In this document: positions 50,616 through 58,866 of the stretch, one piece after another
Position numbering within the stretch: the first letter of the stretch is position 1
Layout: every line of letters starts with the position of its first letter
Assembly: GCA_944326685.1 (NCBI GenBank)
Contig: CALVEV010000001.1
Span: 62,001-126,000 of the forward strand
DNA from: Candidatus Gastranaerophilales bacterium
Lineage (GTDB): Bacteria; Cyanobacteriota; Vampirovibrionia; Gastranaerophilales; Gastranaerophilaceae
Direction of reading: 5' to 3'
Length of the DNA: 64,000 nucleotides
The notes under the pieces: generated by a model
What the model saw: only the letters and a program-made list of their open reading frames with translations
The model's database searches: none
Told to the model about the DNA's origin: nothing
Program-made: the position numbers and the translations under genes

Positions 50616-51677
50616 CTAAATTAAGTTTAACGCAATACTAGGAGTTTGGTTAGCAGTTGTTAACATTGAAGCACCTGCTTGTTGTAATATTTGAGCTGCA
50701 ATGAACTCAGATGATACAGCTGCAATATCAGCATCTTTAATAAGTGATTTAGCACCTGTTAAATTATCACCTTGAACAGCTAAACTTTCTACAGCTGAAT
50801 CAACTCTGTTCATATAAGAACCGATTTCAGTAGCTCTTGCTGTTACGTCATTTACTGCTAAGTCAACTGTGTCTAAGAACATACGAGCTGAATTATCATT
50901 TGTGAATACTGCATTACAGATTGTAGTAATTGTTAATGCATTTTCTACTACTGTCGCTGTACCATTTGCACCAGTTACACCAGTAAATGCAGCTGAGTCT
51001 GTATCATACAATGCTGCAATTGTTGCACTTTCAAAATAGTATGTACCATCAGCATTCGCATAATAATTTTCTTTTTCTGCATCAGTTAAACCATTATAAG
51101 TAGCACTGTTGATAAAGCCCATTTTTTGGCCAGCACCTGTATTTAACTGCATAAGAGAAGTGATTTTTGCACTTGCAAATAATGATTTATCTAAAGTAAT
51201 TACGTTTTCATCTCCAGAATTAATACCAACTTGAAGGTTAACACCATCAGTTTGTGAACCATCTAATAGTTTTAATCCGTTGAAATCTGTAATATCACAT
51301 AAACGGTTCATTTCTTGCATTCTTTGTGCAACTTCTGATGCAATCGCAACTCTTGAAGATGTTGCATATGTTCCGTTAGCTGCTTGTTCGGTCAAATCTC
51401 TAATACGTTGAAGGTAACTTCCGATAATTTCTAATACACCTTCTTGTGTTTGTAATAAACTTGAACCCATTTGACCATTTGTTTCAGCTACATCATAGGT
51501 ACTAAGAACTGATTCCATTTTCTTAACTACACCATAACCAGCTGCGTCATCAGCTGCAGAGTTTATTTTAAACCCTGTTGTCATTTTTTCCATTGCGTCA
51601 TTCATTCTGCTAGTTGTAGAGTTAAAGTGTCTCTGAACAGTTAATGAAATAACGTTTGTGTTAATACTTAGACTCAT
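50616..51677 (-). CDS. fliC: Flagellin
   Basis: Subunit of the flagellar filament. N-terminal D0/D1 helices SLSINTNVISLTVQRHFNS...MTTGFKINSAADDAAGYG and LTEQAANGTYATSSRVAIASEVAQRMQEMNRLCDITDFNGLKLLDG are typical. The C-terminal helix ends VSSEFIAAQILQQAGASMLTTANQTPSIALNLI, matching the export and polymerisation end. 353 residues, with a short Ala/Gly/Thr-rich D2-like centre. AAAGGAG precedes ATG. A sigma-28-type promoter lies 43-70 bases upstream (51720). This shows that the cell makes a filament. Confidence 0.96.
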   Translation of the reverse strand: MSLSINTNVISLTVQRHFNSTTSRMNDAMEKMTTGFKINSAADDAAGYGVVKKMESVLSTYDVAETNGQMGSSLLQTQEGVLEIIGSYLQRIRDLTEQAANGTYATSSRVAIASEVAQRMQEMNRLCDITDFNGLKLLDGSQTDGVNLQVGINSGDENVITLDKSLFASAKITSLMQLNTGAGQKMGFINSATYNGLTDAEKENYYANADGTYYFESATIAALYDTDSAAFTGVTGANGTATVVENALTITTICNAVFTNDNSARMFLDTVDLAVNDVTARATEIGSYMNRVDSAVESLAVQGDNLTGAKSLIKDADIAAVSSEFIAAQILQQAGASMLTTANQTPSIALNLI

Positions 51678-51719
51678 AACTATCTCCTTTCAATATTTGT
51701 CTTTGTAGTTATGCTCATG

Positions 51720-51747
51720 ATAACGACTAACAGAATTTAAAAGTTTA
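51720..51747 (-). promoter_or_regulatory. Sigma-28-type promoter of flagellin
   Basis: Minus strand TAAACTTT (51747-51740), 12 bases, GTCGTTAT (51727-51720), one base longer than the usual N11. The -10 equals those of 7777, 9942 and 12960 apart from the last base. Confidence 0.75.
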
Positions 51748-51841
51748 ACAGATTATAAAATATATCAACCATATGTAGGAGACAAAAAAATAAAAACCTT
51801 GTACAGCATAGTTTTAAGCTACATCATATTTATTTAAAATT

Positions 51842-51882
51842 AAAACGAAATGGAAGGATTAATAACCCTTCCATTTCGTTTT
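51842..51882. terminator. Long hairpin terminator after the 686-aa gene
   Basis: AAAACGAAATGGAAGG pairs with CCTTCCATTTCGTTTT, a sixteen-base-pair stem with an AT loop; U-rich tail on the minus strand. It lies between the 686-aa gene and the flagellin promoter. Confidence 0.9.
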
Positions 51883-51905
51883 CTAGATTGATATTTTATA
51901 TTTTA

Positions 51906-53966
51906 TTAAATAATACCTAACATATCCATTGATGCATCAAGTTTTTGAATATCATTGAAATTTACTCCTTGAGTTTGTTGTGCTGCTTGAGGATAATAAC
52001 TATTATATCCTGTATATTGAGGAAATCCTTGATGTTGATACATTGCTGATAATTTATCTAATTCAGCTTTGTTTTTATAAAATTCATCTACTTGTTTAGG
52101 AGTCATACCCATTTCAGCTAAAAACATTTCTTCGATTGAAGGACCACCTACTGATGGATTTGGAACATTACTACCTGTTATTATTACATGATTTGGAATT
52201 GATACTTTTGGAACTGTAAATTTACCAAATGTTTTACCAGAAATAGAAGGAATATGTTTATTTGTAAAAGGAATCTTTGCATTTGCAAATGGGATATCTA
52301 ATGTTGTAGAACCATACTGTTCTTTTAAAGTATTATTAAATGTATTATATGATTTTGATAAAAATGCTTTTGCTGTTCCTACATAATCACAACCTGATGA
52401 TGCTGTTTTGTATGATTCATAAAGATTTTTTTGAATTTTTGCTTGTTGTAATTCTCTTATTGCTGTTCTATATGCATATCGTGCATCAACTTCTGCTGTA
52501 TGTGCTGCCAATCTTTCAGCTGATTGATCTCCTGGTTTATTCAATTTGTTATATGCATTTTGTGCTTCTGTATATTCAGCTTTAGTTTTATCAACTAATT
52601 CTTGTTTTTTTGATACAAGTGCATCTGCTTCATCAAATTTATCACTATAATTTTTGTGTGTGGCTCTTTCAGGTAATTCAAATTTCAATTGTCTTTCTTG
52701 ATTTATTAATTCTTGTTTTCTTGCGGTTAATTGAGCTGAACCTTTACCATCTGCTTCTTTTTTAGCGATAGATTCTAGTTCACTTCTAATATTTCTACCT
52801 AATGATACTTTTTGATCAATTACTCTATTGTATACTTCTAATTTTGCTTCTAATACTGAAAGTTCTTGATTTAAATTTGTTTTTGTAATCCTATTTGTTG
52901 TATTTGATAATTTATTTTGTGTTTTAACAATCTCTTGCTCTAATGCTACTTTTTTATTTTGAGCTTGCGAGAATGATGTTACATTATTAATTTCATCATA
53001 AGCACTTGCTATATCAGCCTTTCTTGCTTCTAATCGTCTTACTTGAGCTTCATATTTTGCTTTATCACGGCCTTTTGCTACTTCTGCTTTTGCCTTAAAT
53101 TCATTAATTTTTGTTTCCAAATCTTTAATTTGTTTATTTTGTTTTTCTTGAACAGTTAATTGTTTTGATGATTCATTCCAATTATTTTTTATTGTTTTCC
53201 AATTATTTTTTACAATCATAGCATTTTTATTCCAAGCGGATTTTATTGTAGACGTAGGATGTTTTACAAAATTAGTAAAATCATTCCAACCAGACTTAAT
53301 TGAACCCATAAATCCTTGTTTAGGAGTTGTTACTGTTCCAGCTTTTGGAACTTTAGCTGCTTTCGCACCAATAACTGCTCCTGTGAATGCAAATAGATTT
53401 GCACCTAAATCTTCCAATGCCGAACGTTTTTGAGCATCTGTTTTTACAGTAAATGTTTGATATGCTGATTTTGCTAAGCCCATACCAGTTGTATAAATAC
53501 CATAAGCAGTAACAATTGAAGGAATAGCTGTACCCCAAGTAAAGAAACAAAGCGCAGCTATTGCAGTACCTACAGCTAAATTTTTAGCTAATCTACCAGC
53601 ACTCCAATTACCATCTTTATCGAAACCTATAAATCCAGCGCAAATGTTTTTAACACCTTTGGCAAGATGTTTTACACCTTGCCAAAAACCAATCTTACCA
53701 TCATCTTTTCCATCAGTGCAACCTTCTGGTTTTTGTGATTGTTGTGCTTGTTGTTGTGGTTGTAACTGTTGGTTATTTTGCAATTGTTGAGCTTGCATTA
53801 ATGACATTTCATCTAAATATTGTTGATACATAGCATCTTGCATTGCACCTTGGTTTGGATAACCTGCTTGCTGTGCATAGTTAGCTTGAGCGTAAGCCTC
53901 TGCCCTACGTCTTGCTTCTTGTGCGAAAAGATCTTGTGATGAATACGCACCGATTCCATTTACCAT
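51906..53966 (-). CDS. Large Gln-rich, coiled-coil protein of unknown function (686 aa)
   Basis: Unrecognised. The N-terminal 80 residues are Gln/Ala/Tyr-rich (QAQQLQNNQQLQPQQQAQQS); residues ~90-190 carry hydrophobic stretches (LAVGTAIAALCFFTWGTAI, NLFAFTGAVIGAKAAK); residues ~270-500 are coiled coil (KDLETKINEFKAKAEVAKGR, QELINQERQLKFELPERA); and the C-terminus holds Pro-rich VPKVSIP repeats and Tyr/Gln-rich sequence. No signal peptide. An export substrate or membrane-associated assembly protein is possible. AGGAG precedes ATG. It is beside flagellin but without a sigma-28 promoter. Confidence 0.7.
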   Translation of the reverse strand: MVNGIGAYSSQDLFAQEARRRAEAYAQANYAQQAGYPNQGAMQDAMYQQYLDEMSLMQAQQLQNNQQLQPQQQAQQSQKPEGCTDGKDDGKIGFWQGVKHLAKGVKNICAGFIGFDKDGNWSAGRLAKNLAVGTAIAALCFFTWGTAIPSIVTAYGIYTTGMGLAKSAYQTFTVKTDAQKRSALEDLGANLFAFTGAVIGAKAAKVPKAGTVTTPKQGFMGSIKSGWNDFTNFVKHPTSTIKSAWNKNAMIVKNNWKTIKNNWNESSKQLTVQEKQNKQIKDLETKINEFKAKAEVAKGRDKAKYEAQVRRLEARKADIASAYDEINNVTSFSQAQNKKVALEQEIVKTQNKLSNTTNRITKTNLNQELSVLEAKLEVYNRVIDQKVSLGRNIRSELESIAKKEADGKGSAQLTARKQELINQERQLKFELPERATHKNYSDKFDEADALVSKKQELVDKTKAEYTEAQNAYNKLNKPGDQSAERLAAHTAEVDARYAYRTAIRELQQAKIQKNLYESYKTASSGCDYVGTAKAFLSKSYNTFNNTLKEQYGSTTLDIPFANAKIPFTNKHIPSISGKTFGKFTVPKVSIPNHVIITGSNVPNPSVGGPSIEEMFLAEMGMTPKQVDEFYKNKAELDKLSAMYQHQGFPQYTGYNSYYPQAAQQTQGVNFNDIQKLDASMDMLGII

Positions 53967-54164
53967 TTTTCTTACTCCTATATCCCCTGTAACAATTTAT
54001 ATATAAAATTTTCCAATACAAAATAGACCACTAAATAGTAGTACTTTTTTCGTATCTTAATTCCCGTACTTATATAAAGTTTTTTATTGCATGAAAATTG
54101 CCTTGTTCATGATGTCTCAAGGCAAAAATCAATATATTATTATTTCATGAGCATTTACATTTTG

Positions 54165-54392
54165 TTACAATGTTTTTAAGTATTCTATGATATCTCCTGA
54201 CTCATACATTTCAACACCATGTTCTTTATCTACCAAGAATGGAACCTGACGTTTTCCTCCAATTTTTATTAATGCCTCCTCATTTCTAGGATTTGTTATA
54301 TCTATTTTTTTATAAGAAATATTATTTTCATCCATAAACTTCATAACTTTCAAACAATATGGACAAGTTGGCAACATAAATAATTCTAACAT
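54165..54392 (-). CDS. Glutaredoxin-like thiol-disulphide protein
   Basis: A 75-residue glutaredoxin fold with active site TCPYC in LFMLPTCPYCLKVMKFM, the cis-Pro strand KRQVPFLV and the GDIIEYL end. It probably reduces disulphides or mixed disulphides, with thioredoxin reductase or a low-molecular-weight thiol. AAGGAG precedes ATG. The GshB-like gene in this window could supply the thiol, which is inference. Confidence 0.9.
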   Translation of the reverse strand: MLELFMLPTCPYCLKVMKFMDENNISYKKIDITNPRNEEALIKIGGKRQVPFLVDKEHGVEMYESGDIIEYLKTL

Positions 54393-54529
54393 TTTAGATT
54401 CTCCTTATTAATTATAATAATTTTACAAATTATTATTTACACCTACTATTTACCCCTATTATTTACTCGACCCCAGATTTTTTCATCATCCAATTAGATA
54501 TTTCAAAATTCTTAACAAAATGAGGATGT

Positions 54530-54741
54530 GGAAAATCCAAAAATCTGTCAATTTTTGAGATTTTTCAAATCCGACCTAAGGTGTGTGAATATCAGGTCGT
54601 GTGCGGAATAGGAGACAACCTAATGTAAAACCGTCCCCCAGAGCTTGCGAGAAAATGTTAATTTTTTCGCAAACTCGAATAGTTTATACGCTTGCATTCA
54701 ATATCTCTTTATGGTTTGATTATCATGGAATAAGCTATTCC
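54530..54741 (+). ncRNA. Candidate structured RNA between glutaredoxin and rpsP
   Basis: A 430-base gap (54393-54819) contains a run of hairpins: GGAAAATC/GATTTTTC (54530-54566); CGACCT/AGGTCG (54572-54599); a strong GAG-c-TTGCGAGAAAAT/ATTTTTTCGCAA-a-CTC (54641-54676); and GGAATA/TATTCC (54727-54741). The segment is more GC-rich than other intergenic DNA. It does not show the conserved cores of tmRNA, SRP RNA or RNase P RNA. It may be a 6S-like or other small RNA, or a ribosomal-protein leader for rpsP. Strand is assumed from rpsP. Confidence 0.4.
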
Positions 54742-54819
54742 TCTTAAGCTTATTTAGCTAAAGATTAAGCGGCGAATCTTTACACTAGAGAATAAATAAA
54801 TTAAGAAGGAAAATTAAAC

Positions 54820-55200
54820 ATGTTAAAAATCAGACTTAAAAGATTAGGTGCTAAAAAAGCTCCAGTATACAGAATTATTGTTATCAACTCTACTACTAAA
54901 AGAGAAGGTAGACCAATTCAAGAATTAGGATACTACAATCCAAAATCTAAAGAAATGAAACTAGATAAAGCAACTGCTGAATCTTGGATTTCTAAAGGAG
55001 CTCAACCTACTGATACAGTTGCATACTTACTTAAAAACTGCAACGAAGATGGTACTTTAAACTACAAAAAATCTGATGTAGTTAAATTATCTAAAAAAGC
55101 TAAAGCTAAACAAGAAGCTGAAGCTGCAGCTAAGGCTGAAGCTGAAAAAGCAGCTGCTGAAGCTCAAGAAGCTCCTGCAGAAGAAACTGCTGCTGAATAA
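54820..55200 (+). CDS. rpsP: Ribosomal protein bS16
   Basis: Small-subunit protein S16. [42 protein letters not shown] is diagnostic. 126 residues: after the ~80-residue core there is a C-terminal Lys/Ala/Glu-rich tail ([19 protein letters not shown]), longer than in E. coli (82 aa). AAGGAA precedes ATG. The long structured gap upstream could be its leader. No rimM or trmD is adjacent, unlike many bacteria. Confidence 0.97.
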   Translation: MLKIRLKRLGAKKAPVYRIIVINSTTKREGRPIQELGYYNPKSKEMKLDKATAESWISKGAQPTDTVAYLLKNCNEDGTLNYKKSDVVKLSKKAKAKQEAEAAAKAEAEKAAAEAQEAPAEETAAE

Positions 55201-55228
55201 TAAGTTATTTAATTCACACACACATAGA

Positions 55229-55268
55229 ACACCGATAAAACTTAATTGTTTCATCGGTGTTTTTTATT
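55229..55268 (+). terminator. Terminator of rpsP
   Basis: ACACCGAT and ATCGGTGT (with AAAC/GTTT inside) pair across a small loop and are followed by TTTTTTATT. Confidence 0.92.
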
Positions 55269-55324
55269 AACTTTATTATTGTTTACAATTTGTCTTAATT
55301 ATAATAATAAGTTATGATTATTAT

Positions 55325-56887
55325 ATGGAAAGTGGGAAGATTGTTGTAGTCGATGATGAAAAAATAGTAACCTCAGCCTTTAAAACTTTATTAATGGTTG
55401 AAGGCTTTGATAATGCCGAATTTTTCAACAACCCTAAAGAAGCTCTTGAATATTTAAAAAACAACACCCCAGACCTTATTATCTCTGATTTTCTCATGCC
55501 AGAAATGAACGGATTAGAATTTTTAACAAAAGCTAAAAAATTATATCCGGAAGTAAGTAAAATTCTACTTACTGGTTATGCTGATAAAGAAAATGCAATA
55601 AGAGCAATTAACGAAGTTGGACTTTATAGATATATTGAAAAACCTTGGGATAACGACGATTTAATAATCAATATAAAAAATGGAATTGAAAGAAGTTACT
55701 TATTATCACAACTAAGACAAAAAATTGCAGAACTCGAAGTTGCCAAAAAAGAACTTGAAAATTATTCTCACAATCTTGAAAGAATTGTTGCAGAAAGAAC
55801 TGCTGATCTTGTAGAATCAAATGCAAAACTAAGCAGTATTATTACAAATTCAGCAGACGGAATTTTTGTTGTTAACAATCAAGGGAAAATTGAACAAGCA
55901 AACCCTGCTTGCGAAACTTTATCAGGTTTAAGCGAAGAAAATCTTAAAAAATTACATATTGAAAAATTCATATGTTCTGACAAAATCGACATAATGGATT
56001 CAATAAAATCATCTGATGACAATGAATTTCATGTCAGAGATTGCTATATATTAAATCTTTTAAGCAATTCTCAAATACCTATTGATATAAGTCTTGCTAA
56101 AATTTCTGATACCAGTTATGTTGGAGTAATTCATGATATATCAGAACAAAAAGAATCTGATAAACTTAGAGATGATTTTATTGCAACGTTAACACATGAT
56201 TTAAGAACGCCATTACTGGCAGCAATTCAAACTTTAAAATTCTTTATAGATGGCTCTTTAGGTGAAATCTCTGATAAACAAAAAGTTTTATTATCTACAA
56301 TGCAAAAAAGTAATGAAGATTTATTAGGTCTTGTTAATGCTTTATTAGAAGTATATCGTTTTGATGCGCAAAAGCTTGTACTTTGTAAAACTAATTTCTG
56401 CTTTAACTCTTTAGTAAAACAAGTATACAACGAATTACTTCCACTTGCTCAAAAGAAAAATATAGATTTTAAACTAGACATTCCTGAAAATAACATTACA
56501 ATACATGCAGATGGTGGCGAAATAAGACGAGTTATTTGTAATTTATGCGGAAATGCTATTAATTATACCAATAATGGAGGAGAAGTTATTGTATCTGTAA
56601 AAACAGAAGAAAAAGATTTAATATTCTCTGTTCTTGACAATGGAAATGGAATCCCTAAAGAAGATATACCACACTTATTCCAAAGATTTTCTCAGGGGAC
56701 AAGCCAAAAACGTTCAACAGGAACAGGATTAGGCTTATATCTTTCAAGACAAATAATAGAAGCTCATAATGGGAAAATTTGGCTTGAAAGCAAATTAAAT
56801 AAAGGAAGTGAATTTTCATTCCTTCTAACAGATGTAGTCGAAATTAATACACAAAATAGTAAAAAAGAAGAGGTTAAAATAAAATAA
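55325..56887 (+). CDS. Hybrid receiver-PAS-histidine kinase
   Basis: An N-terminal receiver (residues 1-125: VVDDEK, phosphoacceptor D in LIISDFLMPEMNG, K in EKPWDNDD), a coiled coil, a PAS domain (residues ~165-280: IITNSADGIFVVNNQGKIEQANPACETLSG), then HisKA with THDLRTPLLAAIQ (phospho-His) and HATPase with NAINYTNNGGEV (N box), VLDNGNGIP (G1) and STGTGLGLYLSRQ (G2). 520 residues, no membrane helix, so cytoplasmic sensing. The next gene, one base on, is a NarL-type regulator, its likely partner. Confidence 0.94.
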   Translation: MESGKIVVVDDEKIVTSAFKTLLMVEGFDNAEFFNNPKEALEYLKNNTPDLIISDFLMPEMNGLEFLTKAKKLYPEVSKILLTGYADKENAIRAINEVGLYRYIEKPWDNDDLIINIKNGIERSYLLSQLRQKIAELEVAKKELENYSHNLERIVAERTADLVESNAKLSSIITNSADGIFVVNNQGKIEQANPACETLSGLSEENLKKLHIEKFICSDKIDIMDSIKSSDDNEFHVRDCYILNLLSNSQIPIDISLAKISDTSYVGVIHDISEQKESDKLRDDFIATLTHDLRTPLLAAIQTLKFFIDGSLGEISDKQKVLLSTMQKSNEDLLGLVNALLEVYRFDAQKLVLCKTNFCFNSLVKQVYNELLPLAQKKNIDFKLDIPENNITIHADGGEIRRVICNLCGNAINYTNNGGEVIVSVKTEEKDLIFSVLDNGNGIPKEDIPHLFQRFSQGTSQKRSTGTGLGLYLSRQIIEAHNGKIWLESKLNKGSEFSFLLTDVVEINTQNSKKEEVKIK

Positions 56888-56888
56888 T

Positions 56889-57560
56889 ATGATAAGAGTT
56901 TTACTTGTTGAAGATCACGAACTTGTAAGAATGGGTTTATCAATAATGATTGATAAAGCCGAAGATATAACTCTTGTAGGAGAAGCAGAAAACGGATTAT
57001 CAGGGGTAGAGCTTGCAAAACAATTATCACCTGACATTGTGCTTATGGATATTGGACTTCCTAATATTGATGGTATTGAAGCAACAAAAAGAATAAAAGA
57101 TTTTAACCCACAAATAAAAGTTTTAATTTTTACCTCAAGAGATACTGAAGATGATGTATTTGCAGCTTTCAAATCAGGTGCTGACGGTTATATTATGAAA
57201 GGAGCAAGTACAGAAAATATTCATACTGCTATACGCTCTGTTAATGAAGGTGTTGCTTGGATTGATCCTGCTATTGCAAGACTTGTTTTATCAAGTATTC
57301 AAGCACCAACAACTAATAATGAAACACGAACATCAAACGGAATAAATTATAAAGCTGGAAAATCTATGTATGGCTTAACTGAAAGAGAAATGGAAGTTTT
57401 AGCCCTTATTGTAAATGGGCTTACTAACCCACAAATTGCAGAAGAATTAACAATTACAAGAGCAACTGCAAAAGCACATGTTCATAGTGTTCTACAAAAA
57501 CTTTCGACTGCAACAAGAACTCAAGCAACAAGAAAAGCGATGGATGAGGGCTTAGTATAA
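56889..57560 (+). CDS. NarL/FixJ-type response regulator
   Basis: Receiver (VEDHEL, DIVLMDIGLPNIDG with phosphoacceptor D, TSRD, K in MKGAS) and a LuxR-type HTH (LTEREMEVLALIVNGLTNPQIAEELTITRATAKAHVHSVLQKL). 223 residues. It follows the hybrid kinase by one base and precedes the 433-aa membrane protein by one base, so the three genes form a unit. It is similar to the regulator at 35965. Confidence 0.94.
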   Translation: MIRVLLVEDHELVRMGLSIMIDKAEDITLVGEAENGLSGVELAKQLSPDIVLMDIGLPNIDGIEATKRIKDFNPQIKVLIFTSRDTEDDVFAAFKSGADGYIMKGASTENIHTAIRSVNEGVAWIDPAIARLVLSSIQAPTTNNETRTSNGINYKAGKSMYGLTEREMEVLALIVNGLTNPQIAEELTITRATAKAHVHSVLQKLSTATRTQATRKAMDEGLV

Positions 57561-57561
57561 A

Positions 57562-58863
57562 ATGTTTTGGGCAATTATTGCTATAGCTTTTGTAACATTT
57601 TTTAGAGTACAAGTAGAGGATATGCATGTATTCAAAGAAAAAAATCCTGTACTTAGACAATATCAATACGAATATGAAGCTCAAAAAGAAAATTTAAAAG
57701 AAGAATATGAAAAAAGTATTCTTCCAAAATCAGGTTTCATGCTTGAAGAAGAATACCAACAACAATCCACAGGTATAGATAATGAAAATAGAATCGTAGA
57801 AGATAGAAAATACCCAAAACCTGCTGATATGAAATATGTCCCTCAGCCAACTTATAAACTTGTAAGATATAACAATCCTCCGGGAACTCCGGAATTAAAT
57901 ATCCCTAGAAAAATCGAATTTGAAAGAATTGTTAATGCACAAGGTATTGTATCAGGAGATTTTACAAAACTTGTATATCCTTCAATATACTATTATCCAA
58001 AACAAAGATGTACAGCTTGTGATGTTTTTGTGATTCCTTTAGATACAAAATTAAATAGAGTTGAAAGAGTTCAAAAAGCAAATGTTATAAAAAAAATTCC
58101 TGAACCAATTTTTTCAACAATTAAAGATTTATCAGAAGAAGGTGCTTTTAGAACAATTACACCTGTAGATTATTCTCCTGACAACAGATATATTGTTGCA
58201 AAAGAAAAAACAGGTTACATTTTTGATGGGATATGGAAAACAGAATTACTTGTCCATGATTTCATGACTGGAAAATCAAAAAAACTTACGGAAGCAAGAG
58301 AAACAATTACTGATTATTGGCATAATGTTTCAGGAGTTGAATTTGATGACTATAGATGGGACATATATCCTTTAGGATTTGACCAAACAGACCCTACAAG
58401 AATTTTTGTTACAGGTTATGCATATACAGGTGGAGTACCAATATTCTTAGGGACTTGGGCTGTAGATGTTAATGGAGAAAGAACTCAATTAATAGATTTG
58501 GAAGGAACTAACCATCCTGTATGTATAGTTGGATATAAATTAGTTCACGATAGCTATGTCCCAAGAGAAGAAGTTGAATGGGAAAATGCGAGACAAGAAA
58601 AATTAGAAAAAAGTAATAAGAAAAAAGCCAAAAAAGAACTAAAAAAAGTAAATAAAGAAAAAAAAGTTCAATATAAAAAGAAACTAAAAGAACTTCGAAT
58701 GCAATATAGATTAAGAGTAAAAGAGTACAAGAAAAATAGCAAGTCAGGTATGTCAGGAGTCGATGGAAATGTTGTTCCACAAGAAACAACAACTACACCA
58801 TTAGAAAATAATTCTCCTCAAGACGAAAATATCAAAAATATAAACCAAGAAAGCTCAAATTAA
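57562..58863 (+). CDS. Unknown protein with N-terminal membrane helix, possibly beta-propeller-like (433 aa)
   Basis: Unrecognised. A short N-terminal hydrophobic helix (MFWAIIAIAFVTFFRV) anchors or exports the protein. Residues ~95-340 contain alternating strands and WD-like turns (ITPVDYSPDNRYIVAKEK, FDDYRWDIYPLGFD, IFVTGYAYTGGVPIF), like a six- or seven-bladed propeller but not certain. The C-terminal ~90 residues are Lys-rich helices (EKSNKKKAKKELKK, KKKLKELRMQYRLR) and a Gln/Asn tail. A CxxC lies at RCTACDVF. Cotranscribed with the two-component pair. Function unknown. Confidence 0.7.
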   Translation: MFWAIIAIAFVTFFRVQVEDMHVFKEKNPVLRQYQYEYEAQKENLKEEYEKSILPKSGFMLEEEYQQQSTGIDNENRIVEDRKYPKPADMKYVPQPTYKLVRYNNPPGTPELNIPRKIEFERIVNAQGIVSGDFTKLVYPSIYYYPKQRCTACDVFVIPLDTKLNRVERVQKANVIKKIPEPIFSTIKDLSEEGAFRTITPVDYSPDNRYIVAKEKTGYIFDGIWKTELLVHDFMTGKSKKLTEARETITDYWHNVSGVEFDDYRWDIYPLGFDQTDPTRIFVTGYAYTGGVPIFLGTWAVDVNGERTQLIDLEGTNHPVCIVGYKLVHDSYVPREEVEWENARQEKLEKSNKKKAKKELKKVNKEKKVQYKKKLKELRMQYRLRVKEYKKNSKSGMSGVDGNVVPQETTTTPLENNSPQDENIKNINQESSN

Positions 58864-58866
58864 ATT

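Noticed and set aside
54393-54819. tRNA, tmRNA, SRP RNA or RNase P RNA in the large gap before rpsP
   Set aside because: No GGTTCGANTCC T-arm, no tmRNA tag region, no GGAAGGAAGCAGC-type SRP core and no RNase P core sequences are seen.
57454-57684. Minus-strand frame across the two regulator/membrane genes
   Set aside because: It runs opposite intact genes with clear motifs and lacks an SD.
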